From Hymenopus coronatus (lineage: Eukaryota; Arthropoda; Insecta; Mantodea; Hymenopodidae), in assembly GCA_030762935.1 (NCBI GenBank), contig CM060892.1:87116827-87180826 (forward strand): DNA of 64,000 nt, read 5' to 3'. The notes under the pieces were generated by a model that made no database searches, was not told the origin of the DNA, and saw only the letters and a list, made by a program, of their open reading frames with translations. The translations under genes and the position numbers were made by a program. Of the stretch, positions 12,004 to 21,707 are shown piece by piece. Positions within the stretch are counted from its first letter, which is position 1; each line of letters opens with the position of its first letter.

Positions 12004-12114
12004 TTTATTTTCTATATACTACTATATACATAGTATATAGAGAAGGTATTGTATTCTACCCAACACTTCAATAGCGAGATTTCACCGGAAATACATGTCC
12101 TGAGATTCCAAAAA
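12004..12114 (+). repeat. PHR head stub, forward
   Basis: Palindrome TTCTATATACTACTATATAC / ATAGTATATAGAGAAGG, then TTCACCGGAAATACATGTCC. It is cut at about 12114, where a reverse copy begins with its tail sequence. Confidence 0.85.
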
Positions 12115-12738
12115 GTCTTATGTGTTCCATTCACATGACTTTCTCTACATGCAACAAATTATTATTAAAAAGCTTATCCTTCTTTTTACCTCATGCTAAT
12201 CGAGAAAAAATCAGCCGAAAAAATGTATTACTTGCTTCCATGTAAGTAGAAGGGAAATAAGGGAGTAGCACAGGCTAAAATATTAGTCAAAAACTGGTTG
12301 CTATGTGGCTGAAATTCCTTTGTTGCTCTGAACAAATTCCCGTGTGGGAAAAGTGTAAGACTTTAAAGCTGAAACTAATAACAAAGTATATCTCAAAAAG
12401 ATTCACACCAGGAAACAAATGTATATAACATAAATGATGTGTTTTAACGAGCTTTACATTTTCTGTTAAATACATTTTTGTCTATCTCTTATGCAAAAGT
12501 TATGCAAAATGCCGTAAAATTCATCCAGACTAAAGTAGTCTTCAGTCTTTTCGTTTTTGAGTTATCGGGTTCAGAGACACACGGACCCACACACGGGTCT
12601 TTTTCTGAAAATGCATCTTTTTTATACAGGGGAACCTAAAACGTGTATTTCCGGTGAAATCTCGGCATCACATTTTTGGGTGAAATGCAATATCTTCTCT
12701 ATACACTATGTACATAGTACATGTAGAGAAAGTAAAAC
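12115..12738 (-). repeat. PHR copy, reverse, internally deleted, with intact palindrome
   Basis: Tail at 12118 (TATGTGTTCCATTCACATGA), body to about 12544. It then jumps directly to TCTTTTCGTTTTTGAGTTAT, losing roughly 200 bp of the conserved core. Ends with a well-preserved palindromic head at about 12695-12738. Confidence 0.85.
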
Positions 12739-12990
12739 AATTTCTTTTAATATAGGAGACCCTAAAACGTGTGTTTCAAGCGAAACTCCGGTATCAAAGT
12801 TTTAGGTAGAACGCAATACTTTCTCTACCTGCGTGGTATGTACGAAGTAGAGAAACTAAAAATTCCTTTTTTTAATCAGGGGTCTTAAAACATATATTTC
12901 GGTGAAATCTCAGTACCGTGTTCTTGAGTGGAATACAATAACTTTTCTCCCTACTATGCACATTATACAAACACGGTAGAGATAGTAATA
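12739..12990 (-). repeat. Two extra PHR head units in tandem
   Basis: Two more copies of only the head segment (conserved block plus palindrome), each about 120-130 bp, follow the reverse copy. CCTAAAACGTGTGTTTCAAG leads to a palindrome at about 12822-12858, and TCTTAAAACATATATTTCGG leads to another at about 12948-12988. With 12640-12738 they form a three-unit head-only array. Confidence 0.8.
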
Positions 12991-13074
12991 AGGTGTATGC
13001 AACTCACCTAATATATTGGAAGAACTAAAAGAAAGCATCAGGCAGAAAACCACAAGCAGGTTGAAAACTACGGA

Positions 13075-13295
13075 GCCCGGACTTAAAGTACTTACGATAT
13101 TGTAAGTCGCCTTTGGGGTATATCAACTCAGAATGGTTTGAGATCTCCTTGTAGTCTACCGAGAAAAACGCTAGTCAGTTGAGGACTTTAATGCTCTGTC
13201 GGCTTGTTGCCGTGGTAGCTCAGCGGTTAGAGATCCTGAATCAAATCCGAACTATGGCATTCAAATCTCAGTCTCACTCTTACCTTACCAATCTT
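13075..13295 (+). mobile_element. tRNA-derived SINE, family F
   Basis: GGACTTAAAGTACTTACGATA opens a block shared with 3360-3480. It is followed by a tRNA-like part at 13208-13290: A-box-like TGGTAGCTCAGCGG and a decayed B box. Unlike most SINEs, the tRNA-like part lies in the 3' half. Confidence 0.55.
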
Positions 13296-13548
13296 CTTTT
13301 TGTTTCATAACTCACACTAGATACACTAACAGAGGTCTTATGCCTCTACAAGAAAGCAATTGAACAATTTTACCAACGTTCCATATTCAACACATTATGA
13401 AACTTTAAGTTTGCTGACTTCTATTGAACTGTGTATAGTATATGTAGTGTTAAGATATGAAGTATGCTCAGAAGTATATAGATTTCTTTAGTTCAATGCA
13501 GATTATTATAAATGCTACACTTCATGTTCACCAAATAAGATTCCCTAC

Positions 13549-13730
13549 CTTGAAACATTCCATCTTAAACATTCCGCTACGAATCTCACAAATTGCTTTG
13601 ACCGCCAATTCAGTAAGGATATTAGCTTCGCATTTCAGACCGATCTCCACAATGCTATAGGTATTTTGAATTTTTTCGAATTGTTTTATCTGCAGTTTAA
13701 CTTGTTTTCCAGTTGAGGCCTGGTAACCAT
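13549..13730 (-). CDS. Internal exon 3 of the minus-strand gene (partial gene)
   Basis: A 182-bp exon read on the minus strand. It is preceded by a pyrimidine-rich tract and acceptor TTTCTCTGTTTCAG (cut after 13731) and followed by donor AAG|GTAGGG at 13548. It enters with one base of a split codon from exon 2 (G + AT gives Asp) and ends in phase 0, so the frame runs cleanly from the exon at 19848-19988. The product segment contains YQASTGKQVKLQIKQFEKI and ends near GMFKMECFK. It is rich in Lys, Glu, Ile and Leu and looks helical, possibly part of a spectrin-like repeat. I do not recognise the protein with certainty. The start of a PHR lies only about 25 bp upstream of the acceptor. Exons further downstream should begin in phase 0, and I could not find one. 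Confidence 0.6.
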
Positions 13731-13751
13731 CTGAAACAGAGAAAAATAAAA

Positions 13752-13844
13752 TATTTTTATTTTCTCTACAAAAATAATGCACAACGTATGTAAAACAGTT
13801 ATTGCATTTCACCCAAATATTTTACCACCACTTCGCCCAAAATA
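13752..13844 (+). repeat. PHR head, forward, split by a Tc1 insertion
   Basis: TTTTTATTTTCTCTACA, decayed palindrome, GTTATTGCATTTCACCCAAAT. The sequence resumes after the Tc1 element at 15227 with TACATGTTTTGAGG, exactly where the PHR consensus continues. Confidence 0.75.
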
Positions 13845-15226
13845 CACTGATGAACAAACCTAAGGACTAAAGAAAAATTTGCATGTTGTGCCACTGCCAA
13901 GTAACATCTCGATGAAACTTGAATCATACATAGAAAGAATTATTCATAGATAATTAGCTACGCTAAAGTCACTACATCATATGCTCGAACTCTAGATTTA
14001 CAAAATAGAGAAACGGTGCCTAAAAGGGTGTATCTTCACCATGGACAGCAATGTACGCTCTGCATCGTTTTTCTATGCTGGCCACTAGGTTGGTAAGGAG
14101 TTCTTGAGGAAGGGCGTTCCATTCCTCCTCCAGCGCTGTTGACAACTGTGGGATTGTCGTTGGTGCATGTGGACGTGCTGCAATCCATATCCCCAAAGCA
14201 TTTCAATCGTGCTTAATGAAATTTAAATCGGGGGAACGGGCAGGCCAATCCATTCACTCAATATCTTCTCGTCCCAAGAAGTCTCCACCTGCACTATTCG
14301 ATGCGGTCGCGCATTGTCATCCATTAAAATTAAGATAGAGACGATTGTTCTCCTGAAAAGACGCACATGGGGATGGAGTGAAGAATCACAACAACTTTGA
14401 TCAATGAGGATACCTCGTTCAAAGATTTAAAGGTCGGTACGCCCATTCAATATTAAACCTCCCCACTCCATAACCTGAAACACCAAAACATCATGTTTAA
14501 GGATGTTCCTGGGTGCATTAATATTTGTTTACCCCTCGGGCCTCTAAGGGTACCTCAGAATCACTTCTCACACTGAATCTGCTTTCATACTTGAAGAGCA
14601 CACGACCACATTCCTCGTTGAGCCAATTCTGGTGCCCTTGGGACCATCGCAAACGGTGTCACTGATGTGTGATTCCAATGCGGGCAAAGAGACCACATCC
14701 ATGCAGTCGTTGTGCCACTATGTAGCGTGATGTAATGCCTAGCAGTTCTGTTAAATGTGCTTGTAATTGTACCGCTGTTTTACATGGATCCTTTCTTGCC
14801 TGTTGCACAATGTGGTGGTCATCTGCTGCTGTAGTTGACCATGGTCGACTCTGCTTTAACAGTGCATAGGTTTGGAATACTCCCCATGCACATGAAACCA
14901 TGCTTTGAGCAATATCAAACTCCTGGGAAACACTCGTCACATTTCGTGCTCCGTCCTGTTTCGCGGTGAAGTCATCCTGTTTACAGGCCGTGTTTTAAAG
15001 AATACCACTACAGTGCACCGTAAAGCTCCCTGATTGCCACACATTGGCTTATCCTGTTTCTTCAACCCATTTGAAGCTATAATCTCGCTATGCTCAAGCT
15101 ATGTTACCTCCTGCTTTCTGTGTGAGAGACCTCTGGAAGCATGCTGTGCATTTAATTCATTTTCACCAACTAGTTCATAAGTTATGATAATTTATTCATC
15201 TCGTCCCTAGGTTTTGCACACTAGTG
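13845..15226 (-). mobile_element. Tc1-family DNA transposon, transposase decayed
   Basis: About 1.38 kb bounded by TA dinucleotides (13843-13844 and 15227-15228), the Tc1/mariner target-site duplication. The terminal inverted repeats read CACTGATGAACAAACCTAAG and CACTAGTGTGCAAAACCTAG. The transposase runs on the minus strand. An N-terminal helix-turn-helix region (QEFDIAQSMVSCAW, then ADDHHIVQQARKDP) is open at 14940-14659. Further on come FKYESRF (14580-14600), MDDNARPHR (about 14297-14323) and WPARSPDLNFI (about 14214-14250), all typical of Tc1 catalytic domains. The first catalytic position carries Tyr where the family has Asp, and several frames are broken. Confidence 0.88.
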
Positions 15227-15295
15227 TACATGTTTTGAGGACCATGAATAAAAAAATTAGAAAAAGGTTCGCGTGTGTCGGCCAAATGCCAACGT
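15227..15295 (+). repeat. PHR continuation after the Tc1 element
   Basis: TACATGTTTTGAGGACCATG through AGAAAAAGGTTCGCGTGTGT. This is the segment that follows the head block in forward copies, and it completes the interrupted unit at 13752. Confidence 0.7.
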
Positions 15296-15299
15296 TAAT

Positions 15300-15444
15300 G
15301 TTGCATCCCTAAAAGATCCTGCATTTAAATTTAAAGTTTGGAATTTAACCATTTTTTAGAGCTATGGTGCTTACAGACACACCCACTTTTACGCACACAC
15401 GGACAGACACACGCACGCCCGCACACCCGGACGTTTTTCTAAAA
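15300..15444 (-). repeat. PHR partial, reverse
   Basis: A short reverse piece: AAATTTAAAGTTTGGAATTT, then AGAGCTATGGTGCTTACAGA, a CA-rich tract and GTTTTTCTAAAATG. It abuts the next forward head. Confidence 0.65.
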
Positions 15445-16165
15445 TGTTATTTTTTGCTTTCTCTATAAGTACTATATATAGTGTTTAGAGAAGATATTTT
15501 ATTTTTCACCCAAAATTTGAATACCAATATTTCACCGGAAATGCATGTTTTGAGGATTCCTGAATCCAAAAGAAAAGCCTTTTTAGAAAAATATCTCTGT
15601 GTGTGTCTGTTTGCAGCATATCTCAAAAACGAAAAAGCCGCTATATGTCTAATTTGGTATTTAAGTTTAGTATCTTCCAGGAATGTGACACGAGGATTTA
15701 AAAAAAATCCCCACCCCAAATTTCCATTTACATGGTAAATTTGTGAAAAAAGAAACATTTTCAAAAACATTTTTTAAATCCTCGTGTCACATTCCTGGAA
15801 GATACTAAACTTAAATACCAAATTAGACATATAGCGGCTATTTTGTTTAAAATCCGGTATATTAAGATATTTGCATGCGAATAGAATGTATATCTTGAGT
15901 TTTCTGGGAATAAACTCTGAAGACCTCTTCATTCTGGATGAATTTTGCAACTGTAAGACAACAACCTACTACACCAAAATGATCTTTTAAACACACAGTT
16001 TATGCCATATACAATTTTTGTACAGTTAACTGTTTCCGAGATATTTCTTGTTATTGGTTTCAAATTTAAGCTACTTAACCTTTTCTCAATCTGTAGGCCA
16101 TCTTACGTTTCTTCTCCCTTCTGTTTTACTCCTTTAGATGCAAAGCGAAAACCTAATTTCAATTT
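15445..16165 (+). repeat. PHR copy, forward, containing a perfect hairpin
   Basis: Head CTTTCTCTATAAGTACTATA, block TTTCACCGGAAATGCATG, short GTGTGT tract, then body to CTTTTCTCAATCTGTAGGCC near 16100. The tail is lost. Between 15636 and 15839 the expected sequence is replaced by an inverted duplication, described separately. Confidence 0.8.
15636..15839. repeat. Perfect 70-bp inverted repeat with 64-bp spacer
   Basis: Bases 15636-15705 are the exact reverse complement of 15770-15839 as far as I can align by eye (AGCCGCTATATGTCTAATTT ... and its complement). The spacer is PHR sequence. The DNA could form a long hairpin. Confidence 0.9.
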
Positions 16166-16220
16166 CCGTTTCCCGTAGACTCTGTAAGCAATTCAATTTC
16201 GTGTTAGTACGTGTCTAGTG

Positions 16221-16533
16221 GGTGGACTCCTTAGCGCGGTGGTAGCGCAGCTGCTTACCAAGTGGGAGACCTGGGTTCGATCCCCAGTACCGGCGTGGGG
16301 ATTTTTCCCCCGCCCGGGGTGCACTCAGCCTCGTAAGGTCCCTGGGGGGCCAATTGAGGAGCTACTTGATGGAGAAGTAGCGCCTCCAGGTCATGAGGAC
16401 CGCATTAACCGGCCGGGGGGACTCGAGGCGCTTACCACGTCTCACCCACCCTCCAATACTGCACCCCATCCATGACGTCTGTAGCGGCCGGGCGGTAGGC
16501 CAAGGTTCCCCGTGAGCTGTCGTGCCATGGAGT
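16221..16533 (+). mobile_element. tRNA-derived SINE, family B, intact with 13-bp target-site duplication
   Basis: The best copy of this family. A tRNA-like head has an A-box-like TAGCGCGGTGGTAGCGCAG and B box GGGTTCGATCCC. A GC-rich body of about 240 bp follows. TACGTGTCTAGTG occurs immediately on both sides (16208-16220 and 16534-16546), direct evidence of retroposition. Other copies: 6011-6305 and 46718-47035, both reversed. Confidence 0.92.
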
Positions 16534-16546
16534 TACGTGTCTAGTG

Positions 16547-17155
16547 ACGTGAGTTACAACACATGTTTAAGGGACCAGTGAGTGGAAGATTTGGTAATTG
16601 TGACGGTTGGTTTCCAACCGCAGACCTGTAATGCCAAACTTTAAAGTCACACCGCATTTGGCAGAGGAGTGGGACAGGGTTATCATGTTCAGAAAAACAC
16701 TTAATGTTGGGCTACATTAGTTTCTACTGTCCATCTCACGGTGCAGGACCACAGTAGCTCAAAGGTTAAAACGATTCAGTATCTGCATACGGATAAATTC
16801 AAAATACCGCTGTTTGAATCTCAGAAGAATATATCGAGACTGAGGCCCCCCTCCCAATTACACAGTTCCCTTGTATGGTTATTCCTGGGACATTGGAAAA
16901 TCCCGCTGATAGCATATTGTCCAAACTAAGACAATTTTTATACACTGAACGATGAAAACTGATCCAGCAATACCAGACAGCTCCATTCCAACCATGGTTC
17001 CTACAAATATAATATACGCTTCCACATTTTCCTCCATCCTATTCCTTCTTACACCATCTTTTAAGGTTGCATACATAATACACTTTAAAAAAAATATTAC
17101 CTTTTGTTAGTTTATATAAATTTAGTCAAAAACAAAACATAATACAAAATAGTTG
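16547..17155. other. Unassigned sequence with a possible old SINE-F fragment
   Basis: 16745-16860 weakly resembles the tRNA-like part of family F (CAGTAGCTCAAAGGTT; later TTTGAATCTCAG). The rest shows no feature I recognise. Confidence 0.4.
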
Positions 17156-17160
17156 GCAGA

Positions 17161-17718
17161 AGAGGAGCGTAAAAACAAAACAAAACAAGACACCTGATTA
17201 TGGAGAGAGGAGGGTAAAAACAAAGCAAAACACCTGATTATAGAGAGAGGAGGGTAAAAACAAAACAAAGCAAAACACCTGATTATAGAGAGAGGAGGGT
17301 AAAAACAAAGCAAAACACCTGATTATAGAGAGGAGGGTAAAAACAAAGCAAAACGCCTGATTATAGAGAGAGGAGGGTAAAAACAAAGCAAAACACCTGA
17401 TTATAGAGAGGAGGGTAAAAACAAAGCAAAACACCTGATTATAGAAAGAGGAGGGTAAAAACAAAGCAAAACACCTGATTATAGAGAGGAGGGTAAAAAC
17501 AAAGCAAAACACCTGATTATAGAGAGAGGAGGGTAAAAACAAAGCAAAACGCCTGATTATAGAGAGAGGAGGGTAAAAACAAAGCAAAACACCTGATTAT
17601 AGAGAGAGGAGGGTAAAAACAAAGCAAAACACCTGATTATAGAGAGGAGGGTAAAAACAAAGCAAAACGCCTGATTATAGAGAGAGGAGGGTAAAAACAA
17701 AGCAAAACACCTGATTAT
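17161..17718. repeat. 40/38-bp minisatellite, about 14 units
   Basis: Tandem array of units containing CACCTGATTATAGAGAGAGG then AGGGTAAAAACAAAGCAAAA. Unit length is 40 bp, or 38 bp when one GA is missing. In several places the two lengths alternate, giving a 78-bp higher-order unit. Because 78 is a multiple of 3, the minus strand stays open for over 120 codons by periodicity alone. It lies in the second intron of the minus-strand gene. Confidence 0.95.
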
Positions 17719-18370
17719 ATGCATTAAACACTTTTACACCTAAAAAAAGCAGTAAAACGAGTTTCCCCCCCCCCCTCCAAAAGAAAAACTCCTATTGCTT
17801 TGCCTACAGATTCTCCGGCTGCTTCCAAATTTTGGACATACATTGTGAATGTATAATCCAAGAAGCTGGCAGATAATATGTGGATAAAGAAGTGTAACAT
17901 TTCTAACATATCTATGCAAATATGAGAATTTGAGATTTGAGATATTTGCGGAAATGTTATAACTGCAAAAGTGCGCGCTGGGCGGCCGGTACGCAATATG
18001 TAATGGCCGCAGTGTGAAAGAAAAGCATTGTATAGCCAAAAAATCCTCCGTTTATATATTTTTTTGTTTAAAGAGCATTTATAAAAATTGTTTATGTGCC
18101 AAGTGCATACTTTTACGGATATCATTGATATATGCATGCCTTTATTCTTTAAGTAAATTCTAATATTAAAGTAAGTAGAGATAATAATAATTAACAAAAA
18201 ATAAATCGAAGATGCATGGCATGATATACTGGTGAATATTATGTTTCCTAAACCGTGGAGTTCTGGGTGTTGATGTGGTCATTTAAATGAAACCACGCTT
18301 CACGTGTGAAACATTGCTTATACAGATCAGTGGTAAAGTTTGCAGAATACCAATAACTATAAAATAAAGG
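17719..18370. other. Unassigned intronic sequence
   Basis: Two overlapping minus-strand open frames (up to 157 codons ending at 17724) are present, but neither shows a motif or a usable splice pair. I treat them as chance. Confidence 0.45.
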
Positions 18371-18374
18371 TCAC

Positions 18375-18560
18375 CCTCTGTGATTTAGTGGTTATTATGC
18401 TTGTGGGCTAAAATCCGGCTGAGGGTGATGGACGTAAATATCCTTACCATGGCATCCGTCGGAAGGGAGATAAAGTCTTTGGTCCCGTGTAATGTTTATT
18501 TGTGGTAAAAGAACCCCACACCTTGAAAGAAAAGTTCCTTGGGCCCATTTGTGACATTTT
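18375..18560 (+). mobile_element. tRNA-derived SINE, family C (5' part)
   Basis: Head CTCTGTGATTTAGTGGTTAT with an A-box-like TGATTTAGTGG, then ACCATGGCATCCGTCGGAAG and TTTGGTCCCGTGTAATGTTT. This is the family core also seen at 35711-35985 and 63551-63805. Confidence 0.7.
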
Positions 18561-18794
18561 CACGGCAGCAGGTTGTTATATGCTCCTATGATATGCCATC
18601 ATCTATGGACAAGTTGATTCCTCGTCACCATGGGGAATAGTAGGGAAGTCGTGAACTAAAACTTTATTTTATAAAGAAAACGCCGCCTGTGTACCTCTGC
18701 TCAAAATAGCAGTTACATGAACTAACCTATCTCAAGGGGAACATATATTTAAGACATTTGTGTTGTGTGTGATCTACTTAAGTGTGTTATTATT

Positions 18795-19085
18795 GTTGCA
18801 GTTGTCTTGTCGCCCTCCATGCTAACTTCCTATACCCAAGGGCGCGGCAGAGGACGATGGATTTTTTCGGGCATAAAATACTTAACATGGCATCCTTCGG
18901 AAGAGAAATAAAGACATGGACCCGTGTCGTAGATTTATGGCACATAAAACAACCTCAAGCTTGATAAAAGTAATCTTAAAGCAAAATTTAGCGGTCTTTC
19001 GGCCCAGTATAAAATGGAACGCTAGGAACCACAGCAGTTAAAGAGCGTCCATATATAAAACTCCATTTCATTTCATTTCATTTCA
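18795..19085 (+). mobile_element. tRNA-derived SINE, family C (body and tail)
   Basis: CATGGCATCCTTCGGAAGAG at about 18887 and ACCCGTGTCGTAGATTTATG match the family core. The tail reads CAGTTAAAGAGCGTCCATAT, then short ATTTC repeats. The head is decayed. Confidence 0.75.
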
Positions 19086-19846
19086 GCTTTTGTCTTGTTA
19101 TAAGACCACTGAGGCTCCTACCGAAAAATGCAATGAATTAATGAATTTTATATACGGTATACATGTAAAAACGAATCAGTGAGAAACTTCCTGGTATTCA
19201 AGTTTAGGCAAAGAAACCTCTGGACATCTGGTTGATAAATTTAGGACAACAGTACCACTAAATGATAAACGTAAAACAAAATATTCTAATGGAGAAAACT
19301 ATTGACGAATTTGATGGATCATTTGAACGTTCCCCAAGTAAAGGGGAACATGTCTAAGATATGTTGTACAGCAAGTGGCGTTTAAAAAAATATTTTTTCA
19401 TACAGCTCCTAAGTTTAAACATTCAATTCCTACAGTGTAATTATTTTTCATGAATTACGATCTCTTAAGAGAAGAATGCCAGGAATTTATCAATACAGAT
19501 GGTCACCACTTTCAACACCATTTAAAGCAAGGTTAGAACTAATATAGTGCATGTTACTGTCATTCATGAGTAAGTAATGCGGGAGCTTTAGAACAAGAAC
19601 ACCCCTTTCCAGTACAAATGCGCAATCCGCGGCCCCGCTATACAGCGAACGCACTTTAGTATGTCCTATATTTTGTTATCCCACTCTTGGACTTTCGAAC
19701 GAATCTTCCTACAAGGTGCTCTACGAAAACATTTTCTCTTCAGTCACCGTATCCACACAGGATGTTAAATAATGCAACTCTTTTGCACTATTTTATAACT
19801 GAATTAAAACATATGCATTTTACTCCTTTTACAATTTGGTTCCTCA
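19086..19846. other. Unassigned intronic sequence
   Basis: No repeat family or coding signal recognised. A (TTTCA)n tract of about four units lies at its left edge. Confidence 0.5.
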
Positions 19847-19847
19847 C

Positions 19848-19988
19848 CTTGAATGTATTTTGAGGATAACTTTTGAAGTTCCTGAAGAGTCTGCAGGTAT
19901 GGTGCGCTGATCTCTTTGACGCTTCGTATCTTTGCCATGCTGACTTGGAGTCTTAGCAATAGAGCGGATAAATCGTCAACAGTACACC
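19848..19988 (-). CDS. Internal exon 2 of the minus-strand gene (partial gene)
   Basis: A 141-bp exon on the minus strand. The acceptor is TTTTCTTTCTAG with a strong pyrimidine tract, cut after 19989. The donor is CAAG|GTGAGG at 19847. It enters in phase 1: the single T carried from the giant exon plus GG gives Trp. It leaves in phase 1, carrying G into exon 3 at 13730. The segment includes VDDLSALLLRLQV and LQTLQELQKLSSKYIQ. It is a leucine-rich amphipathic helix compatible with a spectrin-like or coiled-coil segment. Three-way phase agreement between independent exons is the main evidence that it is real. I cannot name the protein from this segment. Confidence 0.65.
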
Positions 19989-20259
19989 CTAGAAAGAAAA
20001 CAAAACGTTTCAGAAAGAACCGTAGTAGGAAACACAAGACAAATGACTACATTACATTCTTTAAAGCTAAAAATAAAAAAATAATAAAGTAGATTAATTA
20101 TAAACTGCATTTTTGATACGCTCATTTAATATGATTGCACCATATAGTTAAAGCATATGGAAAACAAAGGGAAACACCTCGTGCACTGCAACCTATAGTC
20201 TTTTTGACTTATGTTGAAACACGAGAATTAGAAAGTGAGCGCACTACTGCTCCCACGTT

Positions 20260-20320
20260 GTATGTATGTATGTATGTATGTATGTATGTATGTATGTATG
20301 TATGTATGTATGTATGTGTG

Positions 20321-20412
<92 letters not shown>

Positions 20413-20683
20413 CGTCCGTCCGTCCGTCCGTATGTATGTATGTATGTATGTATGTATGTATGTATGTATGTATGTATGTATGTATGTATGTATGTATGTA
20501 TGTATGTATGTATGTATGTATGTATGTATGTATGTATGTATGTATGTATGTATGTATGTATGTATGTATGTATGTATGTATGTATGTATGTATGTATGTA
20601 TGTATGTATGTATGTATGTATGTATGTATGTATGTATGTATGTATGTATGTATGTATGTATGTATGTATGTATGTATGTATGA
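20260..20683. repeat. Compound tetranucleotide microsatellite (424 bp)
   Basis: Four blocks in order: (TATG)n at about 20260-20317, (TCTG)n at about 20319-20407, (TCCG)n at about 20407-20430 and a long (TATG)n at about 20431-20683. Each block differs from its neighbour by one base in the unit, as expected if variants arose in a TATG tract and then expanded. The open frames across it are an artefact of the repeat. Confidence 0.97.
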
Positions 20684-20868
20684 TGTTACATTAGATTACA
20701 ACGTTTTTCTTCGTCTTCCAACACGACTTGGAACAATACTACAGCCAACAAAATAAGCAGCGCTAAGCACATAATATATATTTAAATATATATTATCCGT
20801 CAATAAATATCACTTAATATAAATCAGCAGACTTCGAATTGATCACAATACATTCCTTTGTCTGAATG

Positions 20869-21052
20869 TGGCCGCGCCATGGCCGAGTGGTTGGATCACT
20901 AGCTTCTCACCTAGACGTTTGTGGTGGGCAAAGCGGCGTAAGTGCGGGTTTCTCCGGTTTCCCTCGCCATCACATTCCACCGGTGTTCGATCTTCATTCA
21001 ATGTATTATTAGTGTCATAGTAGTAAAAGCCGGCGTAAAACACTATCCAAAA
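20869..21052 (+). mobile_element. tRNA-derived SINE, family A, internally deleted
   Basis: GGCCGCGCCATGGCCGAGTG head with A box. The segment between CACCTAGACG and TTTGTGGTGGGC is lost, including the B box. The 3' half (CATTCCACCGGTG; GCGTAAAACACTA) ends in A6. A reverse PHR starts directly after the A run. Confidence 0.8.
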
Positions 21053-21664
21053 AATCTGATGTGTTAACCTCAAATGACGTTCTCTAACTGTTCAACAACA
21101 GACTTCTTACAAAAGATTATACTTATTTATTACACTATGCTAACGAGTTAAGCATTAGCAAAATGTACTTATTTCTTATTTCTTTATAAGCAGACGGGAA
21201 CTAAAGGAATGCGCTGTACTAAAGCAGTAGTCAAATGTTTTAAAATATATTGTTATGCGATTGTCATTGAAATTGGCCAGGAGTAGAACAAAAGAAAAAC
21301 GGACTATTCCTGTCTGAGAAAAGTATAAGTATTTTAAAACTTAAACCAATAATGAGTGTCTCTGATACGGTCAACTCTACAACAAAAATATATAGATTGT
21401 GTGTTTTAACGGATCTACATTTTTTGTATAGTAAGTTGTTGTCTATCTCCTAAGGTTTAACCGTTATGTAAAATTTTGCAAAAATCAACCAGAATAAAGT
21501 GCTCTTCAGAGCCTATTCCCAGAAAATACAAAATATACGGTTTATTTGTGTTGTGAATAACTTTAATATATGGTAGTTTAATCAAAATCGTTAGAGTCAT
21601 TTTTAAAAAAACAAAATTGTCAAAAATGTTTCTATGTAAAGGGTAGTTTGAGGTGGGAGATTCT
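21053..21664 (-). repeat. PHR copy, reverse, truncated before the head
   Basis: TCTGATGTGTTAACC at the start, TTTGTATAGTAAGTTGTTGT at about 21423, AATCAAAATCGTTAGAG at about 21579, TAAAGGGTAGTTTGAGG near the end. The microsatellite and head are missing. Confidence 0.8.
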
Positions 21665-21707
21665 AACACAAATACTGTAATATGGTCGAAAAAATTGGCC
21701 AAAATAA

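Noticed and set aside
16218..16475. Plus-strand 85-codon GC-rich frame
   Set aside because: It lies entirely inside SINE family B, which has exact target-site duplications.
17122..17587. Minus-strand frame of 129 codons with a repeated Phe/Leu/Cys motif
   Set aside because: Product of the 40/38-bp minisatellite periodicity. No signal peptide logic, start context or splice sites.
17724..18197. Minus-strand 157-codon frame as an exon or gene
   Set aside because: Two frames are open at once, no motif is recognisable and no acceptor/donor pair fits the phases of the flanking exons.
20135..20756. Three long plus-strand frames of Met-Tyr-Val-Cys and Leu-Ser-Val-Cys repeats
   Set aside because: They are translations of the tetranucleotide microsatellite, which is open in all three frames because its 12-base period contains no stop.
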